NCBI GenBank assembly: GCA_018360145.1
Contig: SRPY01000047.1
Span: 27,090 to 91,089 of the forward strand
DNA length: 64,000 nt
Direction of reading: 5' to 3'
From: Claviceps africana
Taxonomy: Eukaryota > Ascomycota > Sordariomycetes > Hypocreales > Clavicipitaceae
The notes beneath the pieces were generated by a model. That model made no database searches and had not been told where the DNA came from. It saw only the letters and a list, made by a program, of their open reading frames with translations. The translations under genes and the position numbers were made by a program. Shown piece by piece: positions 22,301 to 35,112 of this stretch. Positions within the stretch are counted from its first letter, which is position 1. Every line of letters starts with the position of its first letter.

Positions 22301-25300
22301 TGTGATCTCGTATACACTCCGTGTGCTTGGTCTGGGTGAGATGAGAAAGCGGAGGGATTCGGAAGCTGAACCGAGTTCCAGGGCAGCGTTTAATGTTTCG
22401 CGTCTTGGGACCTGAACCGAGGCAGAAACTGGATGATGTCGCTCGTGGATGTCCGAAAATTTCTTCAAAAAAAATTGATAGAAATGCAACTATGCTTTAG
22501 ATCGACCCTTTTGTACGAGAAAGAGAAAGAACAAGAAAAGGAAAAAGAAAAAGAAAAGGAAACTCAAGCCACGTGGGAACCAAAAAGCCGGGAGAGGCAG
22601 AATTAAAGCAAACTGAGAACGAGCAGCCTTTGGAGTTGACAGAAGCTGACTGGAGAGTGATGATCAGGAGCAGAACCGGGGTCTTAAGTGTTGGGGACAC
22701 ATGCCCTTTGAATACAAGAAAGGGGATTTTGCGATCGACATTACATGATTACCATTATCGGTAAATTCTTCATTTGGTCGTCACTTGCACCTACTGCATG
22801 CCGCCCGCGACTCCGCTCCGTTGTTCCCCGGTCTCTTGCAGGAGAAATCGCGGGGTCTGGTGGAGCGACATCTCGGCGACGTTGACCGACTTCAGGCCGT
22901 TTCGGAGAATTTCAGCATCTCTCTCGGCCGCTATTGCTAATTCGGGTCATTGCACTAATCCTGGCAACGTTTAGTCCTTCTCGAAGCGATCCCGTGCCGC
23001 GACCAGGAGCCCACGTCTAAGAAACTCCTAAAGCACCCGCCCGGCGGGTATTGCCCAAAACGGCTGGCGTGGGAGTTTTCGTGGGGAACGTTGTTCAAAC
23101 TCATCTCGCCCATCTCAATAACTACCGCGCCAAATCCTATCGACTCTAGACCCTGGCAGACAGACCAACTGCTTACCCTGGCGAGATTCTGCATCATATT
23201 TCGCCAAGACGTTCTTGCGACGTAGAATGTTGACCAGATTGCTGAACCGGAGTCACTTTGAAACAGTCCAAGGTGACAGCTGTCTTTCCCTGGCCTCCTG
23301 TGCTTCGAGTCTCAACCCGATTTCATTCGAGGTTGCCTCGTGAGGTCGTCTCCTTTGCGGGCATGGACACCAAGAAGTTGCAATAAAAAAAGCCGCAAAG
23401 AAGGCCTGCGATTAATTCGCGATGATCATTGCTAGACCTGGCTTGGATCAATTCATCGTCGCTGAATTTGAGCCATGCTATAGTTGGTCGAAGACATGCC
23501 CTCAGGCCTCGACTCAAGACGGTGTCTGCCGTTCACACAAATGGCGTACTTTCGACGCCTTCCAAATTTGCAGCGAAATGAATGGAATATGGCGCTCATA
23601 GCACTCCAAGTCTCGCTCGCTACTCTTCATTTTATTCAGAAGCTGCAACGCTTGTGACGATCTCATGTCGTCGGGCGACAGGCCGCATCGTCGTGGTAAG
23701 GCTGCATGGTAAGATTCTGTCGCTTCGTGTTGAGTTTTTGTGGTCCATGACAGTGCGAATGAGCCTAACACGCATACACACTGGCTTCCTGTCGGAAGCT
23801 GGAACAATCATTGTGTGCGACGTGCAAGACGCAGGTTAAGCTGCATTTGTGCCTGATCAATACATCTGCCGAGGTTGCCGAGTCTTGTAAGGCGCCAGCA
23901 TCTTATGAACGTACTTGCAGATTGGGAATATTTCCCTCAAGAATGAATTTGATATATTTTCCTTCATCAGCGGTTCGTCACCGCAGATCCGAGACGGCCA
24001 AAGGCAGAGATACCACCAGATTGGAAAGACCTCTCACGAGTCGGAATTCTCAATGACTGGTAGAGCGAGACTGAGTTTCCTCTTCGATGTAAATAAATCG
24101 TGCTAATAGTAACCGTGACATTTTCTTGGCGTCGGCCTTGGCAGCGGGCAGCCTCTAGGAAGAGCCGGCCGGAAGATGATTTCGTCGTTGCCAAACAACG
24201 ATCCAATAGGCTCTTGCAGGGCGGTTGGTATGTGATCACTACCTTGATGAGGCATTTGGGGTTTGCAGTGCAAAAGCCTGAATTCACGGAGGAAAGAAAA
24301 GGAAAAAGGAAAAAGAAAAAGAAAAGAAACCGACTATTTTTTCCCTCAATGGACCTCGGACTATCATATCGGTAGTTTCGGGCACTTTTCTCAATGTTTG
24401 AAACCACGAGCTGTTCGAGAAGACCTCGATCGTCTCCATCAGAGAGCAATGCAGCGACTGCGCATGTACAGATTGTACATAAGATGATGACTTGTTGAAC
24501 CCGGACTCATCACGCCATCAGTCGTGGTCCCCTACCGTCCCATACTTACCAGCACTGTCGTGGTATCTTTCTGCAGACGGACGCAGAGCTTGGGTGCATG
24601 CAACATGCATGTCGTGTTCTAGAACCCAAACAGGCACCTCGCCATCGCCAGCAATGTTACACACCGATGCTGCACGACATCTGTTCAGTGAATCCGTACG
24701 AGATACCCTCAAGGATGACTGAGAGGAGATTAAGGCACGAAGAACAGGCAGCAAAAGAGTAGGCAGGAAATGCTGCCATTCGCACAACGAAGACAAGCAG
24801 TGGCTGATTGCGTTCGTGATGGCGTCGGTACAGGTATATATAGAGGTATTGAAACATGGCCGACGTAGCTTTCGATGAACGACGCGTACCCTGCGATGAT
24901 GGAAAAGGCAAGGGTCAGAAAGCTAGCTTGCTGGCGTTGGGTGAAGCCCAAGTCTCAACTCAACCAAGACGGGAAGTGGAAGGGTCATCAGTTGTGAGCT
25001 CACCGGTGGTCCACATTGAGTCATTATTGAATGCAGTCAACGGGCACAGGGAATCCGGCTGTTGGCTGGTCGGGGATGAGGTGACGACCAAGCTACTTGC
25101 ACACCTGCGTTCATGCAGTACTTCATGTACATATATACATACGCATCATGTAGTGGGAGTGGCCGAGTGTGTGTGTGGGAGCTTGAGCTCACGAGGCTTG
25201 AGATATGTAGGAAGTTGCTCCCGAGTCTCCACTGCCCAGTCCCCACGGCGGGTGTTCTACCGGAGCAACAGGGGCTTCTTCCGGGAGTCGAGGATGCAAC

Positions 25301-26478
25301 GATAAGACAGATCAATCATGACACCAACAAGAACACAGATGATGGAATGGGCTGGCAGGGTGGCCGGGTAGCATGCAGCGCAGCATGCAGCGCAGCACTT
25401 GGGATGTCTTTGTTGAGACGCGACGGAATGCAAACACGGCTCGGTGAGTGAGGACCCTTGAGCGCACCGTTGGACAGGGGGCGGGGTTGGGGGGCGCCCT
25501 GGCTGAGAGCTGAGGAGTTGGCTATTGGGGGAAAGAGCGACCAGACAGGTCCTGCCTGAGACCAGACTGCACCACCAACTGATTCATCTGCGGCCATCGC
25601 CCCTGCAGGTGTGCAGGTGCACGGCTCGGAGTGGGAACCAGACCAGACCTCTCTTTGCCTGCCTGCACTCATGGACGAACATCGAAAGTACCTACCTACC
25701 TGCCTACTACCTACTTGACCTTGACCAGGCGCGACCTGAGGAAGCCGGGACTTGTGCCCTGATAAGCAGCATGCAGGAAGCAGGTACCGAGCAGATGCGT
25801 GCCTGCCCAAGTTACCTGCCCGGAGTACCTACTGGGTACTGAACCCTTACCGTACCTGTCTCTCCGTCTGTCTGTTTGTCTGTTCATCGTCAAAACCATC
25901 CTTCTCAATGTTCTCTGTCAACATCGGGCCAAAGGCATCTGGTGTCTCGTTTCTATCCGTCGCGTTACCCCAGCCCGGTAACGCTGCCCGTTGCCGGACG
26001 CTGTTTGCACCTCGAGAGACTTTTTCTCGCTTCGGCGTGTTCGCTGTCCCCCTGTGACTGATGTCCTTGGCCGTCTCCGTCGACTTTCTTTCGCTCTTTT
26101 CCATCTTCTTTTTCGTCGGAGCTACGTCTGCCCTTGTCGTCCTCTAACCCCTGAGTCCCTGAGTCCCCGAGTTCCCGACCCTGCCTGCCTACCTACCTAC
26201 CTAATTACGGTCGCCTGGGTGCACCTGCCTTGCCTTGCCTTGCCTCGCCTTGCCTCGCCTCGCCTTGCCTTGCCTTCGCCCCGCCGGCGCTCAGTCGGAG
26301 TCAGTTCCTGTCCGCTTGAGTAGTATCCCGTCGCATCCATCTTGGCTTCAACAAATGCCATAGATATTCCAGCTGGGCTCTCTATCCTGTTTTGCATCTT
26401 CTGTGCGTTTCTTGGCAAAGGAGGAGAAGCTAATCCCGCCATCTTATTGCCAGATCACAGCATCTCTGACTATCAGAC
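22301..26478. promoter_or_regulatory. 4.2-kb divergent intergenic region, MIOX / HMT1-like
   Basis: No gene is recognised. Open frames in this stretch lack family signals, many start at non-ATG codons, and both strands look equally poor. There is A/G-rich DNA at 22517-22560 and 24290-24330, TACCTACC-type motifs at 25688-25722, and a CCTTGCCTTGCCTCGCC pyrimidine array at about 26225-26280 just before the transporter start. A non-coding RNA or a rapidly changing short gene cannot be excluded. Confidence 0.5.
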
Positions 26479-29400
26479 ATGGACTTGGCTGTTGAACCAG
26501 GTTCGTCAGCACCGCTGCTGCTTTACTATGTGTACCCGGGCATCGTTTTCCTCTGCTTCTTGATATCATCCTTCTTGTCTGTCTTTAGTCTACAAAACAT
26601 GAGACACGAGAAGCAGTCAAAACCTGATACTTCTGGTAAGACGGCTGCCGTCGGGCTCTTGGGAACATTCCTCGTCACCTACATTGTACAACTCGTTACC
26701 TTAGTTGTAACCACGACGTCGGAAAAACAATGGCCGCCCGCCGAACACACCGTCGTCGGGAGCTTGTCATGCCTGCTTATCTTCGGAATTCAACTCTGCT
26801 GGCTATTTGGGACCGTGGACGTTGTGTGGTATCCATATCAAGCCGCCTGGGCACTCGCATTCGTCTTTGAAGCCGTTCTAGGCACTTGCGCCATTGTGCG
26901 CGCTCAGTCACTATGGCTTCGCCGTTATGGCGTCGTTGAGCTTGCTCTGACTCTTTCCCGCTGCATGATCCTCCTCATTCTCACATCCTTGCCTTATATT
27001 CAAACATGTATCGGAGCTATCCGGCGGGAGTCAGATGTAGAGCACCAACCTTTGCTAGCCGACGCTGTCAATGTCAACGAGTCCGGCTATGGCTCAGCCA
27101 CAGAAAACGAGGCTGCATCCGATGAGCAGCCCGAGTTTAGCTGGGAGCGTCGAAAACGAGAAGCAAAAGAAGTCATGGAAAAACGCCTCAGGGAGGGTGG
27201 TAATTGGTTTACGTATGCCAACGGTTTCATGGTAGGCAAGCGACCCGCGAACTATTGTCAGAATCCTGATGCTCTTTCGCATTGTGTTTTGTTGTTCCTT
27301 TCTTTTCATTCCTTTAACTCCTTTTCTTTATATCCTTTTGTTTTTGTTCCTTTTTCGTTTATCCTTCTAATACACGAGCTCGACCGTTGGTTGCTAACCT
27401 TTTCAAAGATTCTTTTCCCGTATGTCTGGCCCGTAGGAAATCGCGGCTTACAGCTACGAGCAGCTGCTGTGGGACTGTGTCTACTAGGGTCGAATGTGCT
27501 CCATCTGTTGATTCCTCGGCAAACAGCCATAATTATGGACAGCCTTTCCAACGCAAATGGAAGCAATCCGTGGATAGCCGTGGCCATATTCGCCGCGCTG
27601 AGGTTAGCTTCCTCCGATTCAGGCATCGAGCTTTTGCGGCAGTGGCTCTGGGTTCCGGTTCGATTCTACTCTCATGAAGCAATGACACGAGCTGCCTACT
27701 CTCACATGATACATCTATCCGCCGATTTCCATGATTCGAAAAGCTCCTCAGATATGATGGTGGCGATTCACGGCGGCCATGCTGTGTCTAATGCAGTAGA
27801 AAGTGTGTTGCTGCAGGCTGTCCCAATGTTGATCGATATGTGTGTCGCTCTTATTTACCTCTCAGCAACATTTGGTTCATACGAGGGCTTCATCACCATG
27901 GCAACTGGAACGATATTTTTCATCATGGCCGGCAGGCTGGTGGCCGAGTCCAAGACAGCAAGTCGACTGCGCGTGAACGCCCTGTACCAAGAACACTACA
28001 TTCGACAATCTGGCCTGCAAGGATGGCAGACTGTTAGCGCCTTTAATCAAATTGGATACGAAGACAATAGACATGCCAACGCCGTGACGAACAGGTGGCT
28101 TAGAGAGCAGAAGTTCATCTTAAGCTGGTATGTTTCGATAGCGTTTCAGACCATGGTCCTCACGTGCGGCCTGTTGGCCAGCGCCTTTTTAGCCGTGTAT
28201 CGGATTCAAAACGGCAAAGCTACCTCTGGCCAGTTTGCAATGCTGTTGATGTATTGGTCGCAGTTGACCTCCCCGCTACAATTCTTCGCCAAACTCGGCA
28301 AGAACATGAGCGACGATTTCATAGATGCAGAAAGGCTACTGGAGATTATGAAAACGAAACCTACAGTCGAGAACAGAAAAGGAGCGAGGCATTTGAAGTT
28401 TGTTGCCGGGCATGTCAAGTTCAACAGCGTCAGCTTTAGCTACGATGGGAAAAAAAGAATCATAGATGGCGTCTCGTTGGACATCCCTGCAGGCCAGACC
28501 GTGGCTTTTGTCGGGGCGACTGGGGCAGGAAAGTCAACTCTATTGAAGTTGCTTGACCGATTTTACGATGTTACCGCCGGATCTATCTCCATTGACGGCC
28601 AGGATATTCGGGGTGTAGACCTCTTCAGGTCAGTGGTGCGGATGCATGACATGATGCCTTTGAACGTGGATTCTGACCATACGTTTGCAATTGCCAGCCT
28701 CCGAGACCGTATTGGCATAGTTCCCCAAAACCCGATACTTTTCGATGACACCATCATGAACAACGTTCGATATGGAAGGATTACTGCCACTGATGAAGAA
28801 GTGTTTGACGCGTGTCGTGCAGCCTGTATACACGATAAGATCGAGAGTTTCACGCATGGTAAGCGGCGATGAACGGTCCCTAACCCAGGTGGTGAAGAGA
28901 AAAGGAGAAAGAGAAACAGGCGCTAACTTGAACTTTTACAGGCTACAAAACTCGAGTTGGGGAACGAGGCGTGTAAGTGGTACACCCCCTTGCATAAATG
29001 GAATCCTCGGAAGGACTGACAAGCGTAGAAAACTATCGGGCGGAGAACTCCAGCGAGTTGCCATTGCGAGAGCCATTCTGAGACGACCAAATATTGTCTT
29101 GCTAGACGAGGCAACAAGCGCTGTTGACACGGATACGGAGCAGCAAATACAACTTTCTTTTAGGCGATTGTGTCAAGGTCGCACAACCTTTGTCGTGGCG
29201 TAAGCATAATTTTGAACTTTGTGTGCAAATTGACGAACTACCAACTAATTCTATTAGGCATCGTCTATCAACTATAATGAATGCAGATCGCATCGTCGTT
29301 GTAGAGGAAGGTCGAGTCGTGGAACAAGGCAGCCATAACGAACTGATTGTAGCCAATGGCAGATATGCAGACTTATGGTCAAAACAGGTCTTTTTACGGC

Positions 29401-29835
29401 CGCGCGAGCCACTGGATATCCACGATTTAATCGACGACAGGTCTACAATGCCGGATGACTCGTGCTCAGGGCATACTGCGACGGAATCTGATAAAACGAG
29501 AGGCGTGGATTTTGACAGCGAAGCTACCAAAACAGACGAGGATGAATCAGAGCCGAGCGAGGTTGGAGTCTCGAATCATAAGAAAGAGGTATAGTCTTTC
29601 AATAATTTCCTTGTGGCATCTGATTGTAAACTCTTGTGTATTACAGGCATTCACCTTGAACCCTGTTGCACCCGAGTTCATACCTGGCGGTCAACACAAA
29701 ACTGCCTCGGCTTCAGGGATGCTACGACGAGACGTTGCGAAGGCGGCTATTGGAAGTGCGATATCAGCTGAAGCTGGCTCGTTCGCATGCTTGAAAGCCG
29801 ACAGCACGGGACAAACCACCTCGGAGGAACAATAG
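26479..29835 (+). CDS. hmt1: HMT1-like half-size ABC transporter with a C-terminal PAM2-like motif
   Basis: Seven exons: 26479-27231, 27409-28628, 28698-28858, 28942-28972 (31 nt), 29029-29199, 29258-29588 and 29647-29835, giving 951 residues. It has an N-terminal extra membrane domain (TMD0, about residues 1-190), a six-helix ABC membrane domain, then one nucleotide-binding domain with Walker A GATGAGKST (about 620-628), signature LSGGE, Walker B IVLLDEATSAVD and AHRLST. This is the layout of fission-yeast Hmt1 and ABCB6, vacuolar transporters for phytochelatin-metal or glutathione conjugates. The last exon encodes LNPVAPEFIP (893-902), matching the PAM2 consensus that binds the MLLE domain of poly(A)-binding protein. 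Introns 1 and 2 are multiples of three with no stop codon. Substrate is inferred. Confidence 0.94.
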
Positions 29836-31078
29836 ATGATGAGTGGGACGAGGGCCATTGGGCACCTTTTGACACTTTTGTCTGCGAAGCAACAATCTAG
29901 ATTTAGCTCCACTAAAATGTCATGACAAGGACATTGACGCCAAAATATTCCCAAGTGAGTGGGTACTATTTTTGATGATGGAAATCATGGACGGTAAAAA
30001 AGAAGTAAAGAAAGAAAAAGATTTACATGCTAAACCACATATAGGCATCAGTTGACGGCGCGATTTTCATTATCGGGCGCCCGGGATGGTTCTGACACCA
30101 CTGCTACTAGCCTCCTTTTCTCAGTCTAGTACTAAAAAAATGTACATGTATATATATGTTGACGCCTTCCAGCCCTGCCCTGTGTTGTGCTTTCTTATTT
30201 TTGTTGATGTCAAAAACAGACATGCGTGGCACTTGGCGCTCATCAGCTCAGTAAAATGAATAAGGGAAGAAGAAAGGAAGCGAGAGAAGGTGGAGGAAAC
30301 TACAAGTACTATAAAAGACGACCTAGACAGATACTGAACCATTGCCTACTCGGTGACACACATCCCCTCGTGTCGCTATTTTCAGAGACCGAAGCTTATA
30401 AAATCGGTGCCCCACAGACCACCGTTGTCGTTTTGGACGATGACAGCAAATGATTGCGTCCGACGCGGTGACACTGTCGCACTCGATGTGCCGTGCCTGC
30501 AGGACACCCGGCAGCCAAGAGGGCATCTCCACCAGATTCAAAAAGAGCCCTGTCTGGTATTCAACAACGTAAGCTCTCATGGCAGGCGAGTCATTTTGTT
30601 CTTGGGACGGTGGGCATCTAGGGACAATGGGTGCGGCTTCACGGATGGGCGACGACGGGGGTGGTGTGGTGGTGGAGGAATGGAGAAGGGGTGCAGAAGT
30701 ATGGAGGAAGGGGGAAAAGAAGAAGAAGAAGAAGAAGAAGAAGAAAAAAGAAGTAAATATAGTAAAAGAGGAAATAAAACACAATAATATCCATCAAGCC
30801 TTGCAAGAGACGTTGGCATGGGTTCGCTTCTACCAAACTATCTACCTCGGCATACATCATCGCCCCTCGACTAGATGAACATGACCCCGTCCGTGACCCA
30901 CGTCTCATGCCTCGGCGCCTAAGCCGATTCACGTCTCAAAAGGGCCAGCCGTTGCCCGAAGAAGCGGGCACGCATGGTGGTTTCGTCCGTGGGAATCTTC
31001 CGTACCGCTGCCGTTCTTTTTTTTTTCCCCCCACCTTCTGCCTGCGAGCCAGAGGTGGACAGACACAAGAGGCGGATT
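29836..31078. other. Convergent 3' intergenic region, no gene seen
   Basis: 1.2 kb between the ABC transporter and SGT2 stop codons. It has an (AAG)n tract at about 30717-30750 and a T run at about 31017-31026. The open frames here are low complexity and overlap on both strands. Confidence 0.55.
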
Positions 31079-32430
31079 CTAGTGTTCCTGATTGTTACCG
31101 CCGGGGGCACCGCCGGGGGCACCGCCGCCACCCATCATGTTGCGAGCCCTATATTTGTTTCCGCCAAGATTCATCAGTCCATCGGTCCGTCAAGGTGCCG
31201 TCAAGGGGATTGACTCTTGGACAGGCAGCTTCGATGAAAGAGATGGTGGAGGAGTCCAAGGAAGGAGGGGCAACGGAGGGGCAAACTCACATGTCGGCAA
31301 TGTTTGGGTCGGACATGAGGCTGCTGAGGTCGGGCATGCCTCCGCCACTGCTGAACTGGTTGGCCATGTCACGAAGACGCGGGTTGCTCATGAGGTTGCC
31401 CATCAGGTCGGGATTGCTCATGAGGTTCTGGGCCATGCTTGCAAACATGGGGTTGCTCATGATGGAGCTCAAGTCAGGCATTCCGCCGGCACCGGCACCG
31501 CCGCCGCCACCGCCAAACATGGAAGCCAGACTGCTCAGATCAGGCATACCACCGGCGCCAGCACCGGGTGACGATCGAGGAAGGCCGACATCATCGGCTT
31601 GCATCTCGTCGACGCGTCTCTTGGCCGTCTCGAAGCCCTTCTTCATGGCGTCGGAGCCGCCGTTGCCCTCGTACTCGATGCCCTTGCCGTAGGCCTCCAT
31701 GGCGCCCTTGGCGTCGCCCAGAGCGAAACGGGCCAAGCCCAGACGAGACCACGCCTTGGTGTAGCTTGGGTCAACGGCCACGGCCGCCTCGGCGTCAATG
31801 CGGGCCGAAGCGTGGTCCTTGGCGGCAGAATGGGCCGCGGCGCGGTTCGACAAGAAGACGGCATTCGAGGGGTGGAGTTTCAGGGCCTGCGTGTAGAAAT
31901 CAATGGCGGCCGGGTAGTCCTTTTGCGCCATGGCCGCATTCCCCTTGCTCTTGAGACCCTCTGCCTGCTTCTTCTGCTCATCTGTCGGCGCGGCAGCCGA
32001 CGCGGAGCTGCCGTCGGCGCCGGGGGCCGAGGCGGGGGCGGCAGAGCCGGCCGATGACGCTTTGAGCTTCTCGTAGACGGAGTAGATGGACAGTAGGCTC
32101 TGCGAGCCAACGGCAGCCTTGACGGCCTCTTGGTCGTTCGGGTCCACCTTGAAGGACTCGGCGATGCAGTTGACAGCGACGTCGACCGAGTCCTTGTCCT
32201 CTGCGGTGAGTGTGCCGTCCGTGGCCGAGGTGGCCAGGAAGTCGCAAATGGCGAGCGCCAGGCGCTGCTTGGACGTATGTTGAGAAGCCTACGTCTGGTT
32301 AATACATCAGGACAAAAATAAATAGATAAAAAAACCATAAAAAAATAAATAGATAAAATAAATAGATAAAACCAAGATAAATAGAATTAAAGGAGAGACA
32401 GTCAAGATATTATTGGAGAGGTCTCACCAT
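31079..32430 (-). CDS. sgt2: Small glutamine-rich TPR co-chaperone SGT2
   Basis: Three exons: 32430-32428, 32288-31291 and 31148-31079, giving 356 residues. The first exon holds only the ATG followed at once by GTGAGA; exon 2 begins ASQHTSKQRLALAICDF, which has no Met of its own. The N-terminal dimer domain (about 5-75) binds Get4/Get5, three TPRs (about 108-210) bind Hsp70/Hsp90, and a Gly/Met/Asn-rich C-terminus (NLMSNPDLMGNLMSNP) binds tail-anchor segments. The protein ends MMGGGGAPGGAPGGNNQEH. It delivers tail-anchored proteins to the GET pathway in the cytosol. It is convergent with the ABC transporter gene. Confidence 0.94.
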
Positions 32431-32617
32431 GGATGAAATTATTAAATAAAGAAGAGGAGGGAGGAAGGGGACAAGAAAGGAACAAGGCCCCTGGTAGAGC
32501 CTGGGAGTCGGGCGAAAGCGAAGCAAAGGCTTATGATGCTATCGCTGTTCGCACGCTGTGAGGAGGATGATGCGCAAGGGTTTTCCGGCGAGCCAAGCCG
32601 CTCGAGAAAAGCAAGAA

Positions 32618-32651
<34 letters not shown>

Positions 32652-33358
32652 GTGGAGGAGGATGTGGTGGTGGTGATGATGATGATGATGTTTCTTTCGT
32701 CTGTCGGTCGTATCGATGTTCCGCGGCACGGCAGATGGGCGATGATGGAGGGGCTCCATTGTGCGCACGCTGAGAGGCGGGAGCGACAGAAACACTCGGA
32801 CAAAAGTGGGGTACCAAGTCCCGGTGCTTCGTGGAACCTTCTACCAGATTCAGATTCAGATTCAGATTCAGATTCAGATGCAAATCCAATGATGACCATC
32901 TCATCTCGCGGGCCACGGAAGGCAATAGCACGCATATTGCGACCTCACGAAAGCGTAAATTCCCCCCAAACAATACTCGGCACAGTCGACCTGTGGCCTC
33001 GCAGCACGACCGTCTCGTACCAATGATTGGGCTGGCGCCCCCCCGGTCGCCTCATCTCTCACGCTTTCCACATTAATCTGGAATCTATACAGATGTATGT
33101 ATATGTAAATACAGAGCTGAGTTCTCGGAAAAGAACACGGTTTCCTACCCACCCAATTCGCTATTCGTACAAATATCTACGTCGGGTCCGGACCGTTGTC
33201 ATCGTAGCCATGTATGTACATGCTATGCCACAGCAAACGACGTGCCTCATTCTATTCGCTCGGTAGTGCATGCAGAAAAAAAAAACAAGAAAAAGAAGAG
33301 ACAAAAAGACCCAAAAAAAATATAGAGGAAAAAACAAAAGAGACAAACCCAACGGAAT
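32431..33358. promoter_or_regulatory. SGT2 upstream region with three microsatellites
   Basis: 928 bp between the SGT2 start and the MARCH gene stop. It holds (GTC)n at 32618-32651, (GAT)n near 32673-32690 and (AGATTC)n at 32842-32879. These give Asp/Ser-repeat open frames on both strands that are not genes. Confidence 0.6.
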
Positions 33359-34421
33359 TCAACCTTCACTTCTCTCTCGGCGCCTCCGATCGACATTCTT
33401 GACGCGCCTGTTGCTCATAGCCGTAACCCGCCGCGACTTGGCATACACTCGGAGGGCATCTTTAAGAACCACAAAAATACATCCACCGATCAAGCTGCGA
33501 CCCCATTGTTGTTGCAGAAGCCCGGGTCGGCCTCCCGGGCCCATGAGCATTGTCCAGGAGCCACGCGAAGCAGGCGCTGTCCAGCTTCTCGGCAAGACGA
33601 GACGCAACGCCTCGCCCATGGCAAAGCAAATGCCAGGCAGTATGAGCGCACTGACAACCGAGTTGGAGATGCTGGACAGTAGTCCGCCGAGTCCCAGTCT
33701 TCTAGCTGGTGGTGCCTGCGGAGCCTCGTGCTCCACTTGAACTTGATCATCACCCGCTGCCTCTACGTCGCCGGCTGGTCCTGGGTGTGGTTGTCCGGGT
33801 GCGTCTGCTGGATCCAACGCGTCTCCTTCGACATCAGCTTCGTCTCGTAACCTGCCTGGGCCGGCATGACCGCCGTCGCCTGGGTTGGCTCTAACGGCTT
33901 CCAATCCGACCTGTAATCCATTGTCGCCCTCTTGCTCCCCGCCGACGCCATCAGCGCCTGCATGGACTTCTTCAATCCGCAGCTCAAACATGATTTCTCC
34001 GCCTTCGCCCTGACCATTGTGATGCTCATCTCCGTTCAGGAGCCCAATATGATTTAAGCCGTCCGCATCGACATCGTCGTCGTCGTCTTCCGGGTCCAAA
34101 GCGTCCAAAATCCCCTGCAATAGTCCGGCAAAGCCTCCTCCCCCGTTCTGTTGCGGCCGTCTTTCTTGGTTCGCATCTTGCCGAGCATCATGATTTGGCG
34201 GGGCTGGCAGCAAAGGGGGCAGGCCGAGAATTTGCCTATTAAGTTTGTTCTCGTACGGCAACACAAATTCTCGCCACAAAATGTAGTAGACGGAGCGGAT
34301 GTAGGGGAAGACGGTGACGACGAGCTGAGGCGAAGGCGGCCATGCGAAAAACGTGTCGTCATGCAAACTCTGGTACATGCCGTACTACCGTCAACTTGTT
34401 AGCAAAAATGACCCTTGAACG

Positions 34422-34456
<35 letters not shown>

Positions 34457-35112
34457 TTTGGGTTCGCAAAATAACATAAAATGAATTTGTAGCTTGAAAT
34501 AAAAGACCGTACCAAAGAAGCCGCCGGCAGAAAGATTCTGCTGCTTGAATAGGGGAACAGCCGGCCGAGCAGCAACGTCGGCGCCACATTCATCATGACG
34601 AGGCTGCTCCAAATTCTGTCTCGAACGAGGCGGACGCCTGCGCCTTCGTTTCTAGCGTCAAGGACCATACCAGGACCGAGCAGGAATCGCATCATGGTCT
34701 TCTTTCCGGCAAAGGACCACATGGCCATGGCGCCGTACATTTGCAGACTAAACTGCACACCCATGGCGAAGCCAGTGAAGAGCATATACGGGCTTGCCTT
34801 GGTGAATCGCTTTTGTATCAGGTCGTTCAGCGTGACGAGCAAGTCCCAGGGCCCTTCCATCTCGATGGTAGACTTGCACACTGGGCATAGCAGTGGCTTG
34901 CTGGTGCGTTCACAGTCTAACACCCAGGACAGCATGCAGTCTTGATGAGCCTCGAGCGTACATGGACAGGGATCAACCCACGAATCGAGCGAGTCGGACG
35001 GCTCTTGGTCCGTCAAGCAGATGAAGCATCGTCGTGGAGTATCTGCCTGTTCCGCCGTGACAGCCCCTGCCAATTCGCGCGAAAGTGCCGCTTCGTCATG
35101 CTCGGCCGCCAT
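33359..35112 (-). CDS. MARCH-type RING-CH membrane E3 ubiquitin ligase
   Basis: Two exons, 35112-34513 and 34384-33359, giving 541 residues. The chosen start is MAAEHDEAAL; an ATG at 35142 would add ten residues. The RING-CH zinc ligands are complete and in C4HC3 order: Cys29, Cys32, Cys49, Cys51, His56, Cys59, Cys76 and Cys79. Several hydrophobic segments follow (about 100-135, 155-185, 210-235 and again near 430-500), with an acidic, low-complexity loop between them. The order resembles MARCH5/MITOL of the mitochondrial outer membrane, but the location is not certain. The 128-nt intron contains a (GA)n tract at about 34425-34453. It lies downstream of SGT2 on the same strand. Confidence 0.92.

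Noticed and set aside
24856..25305. 149-codon plus-strand frame between MIOX and the ABC transporter
   Set aside because: No recognisable domain, Cys/Ser/Arg-rich random composition, and no matching splice partner.
30323..30784. 153-codon minus-strand frame
   Set aside because: Contains translated (AAG)n as poly-Phe, overlaps an equally long frame on the other strand, and has no family signal.
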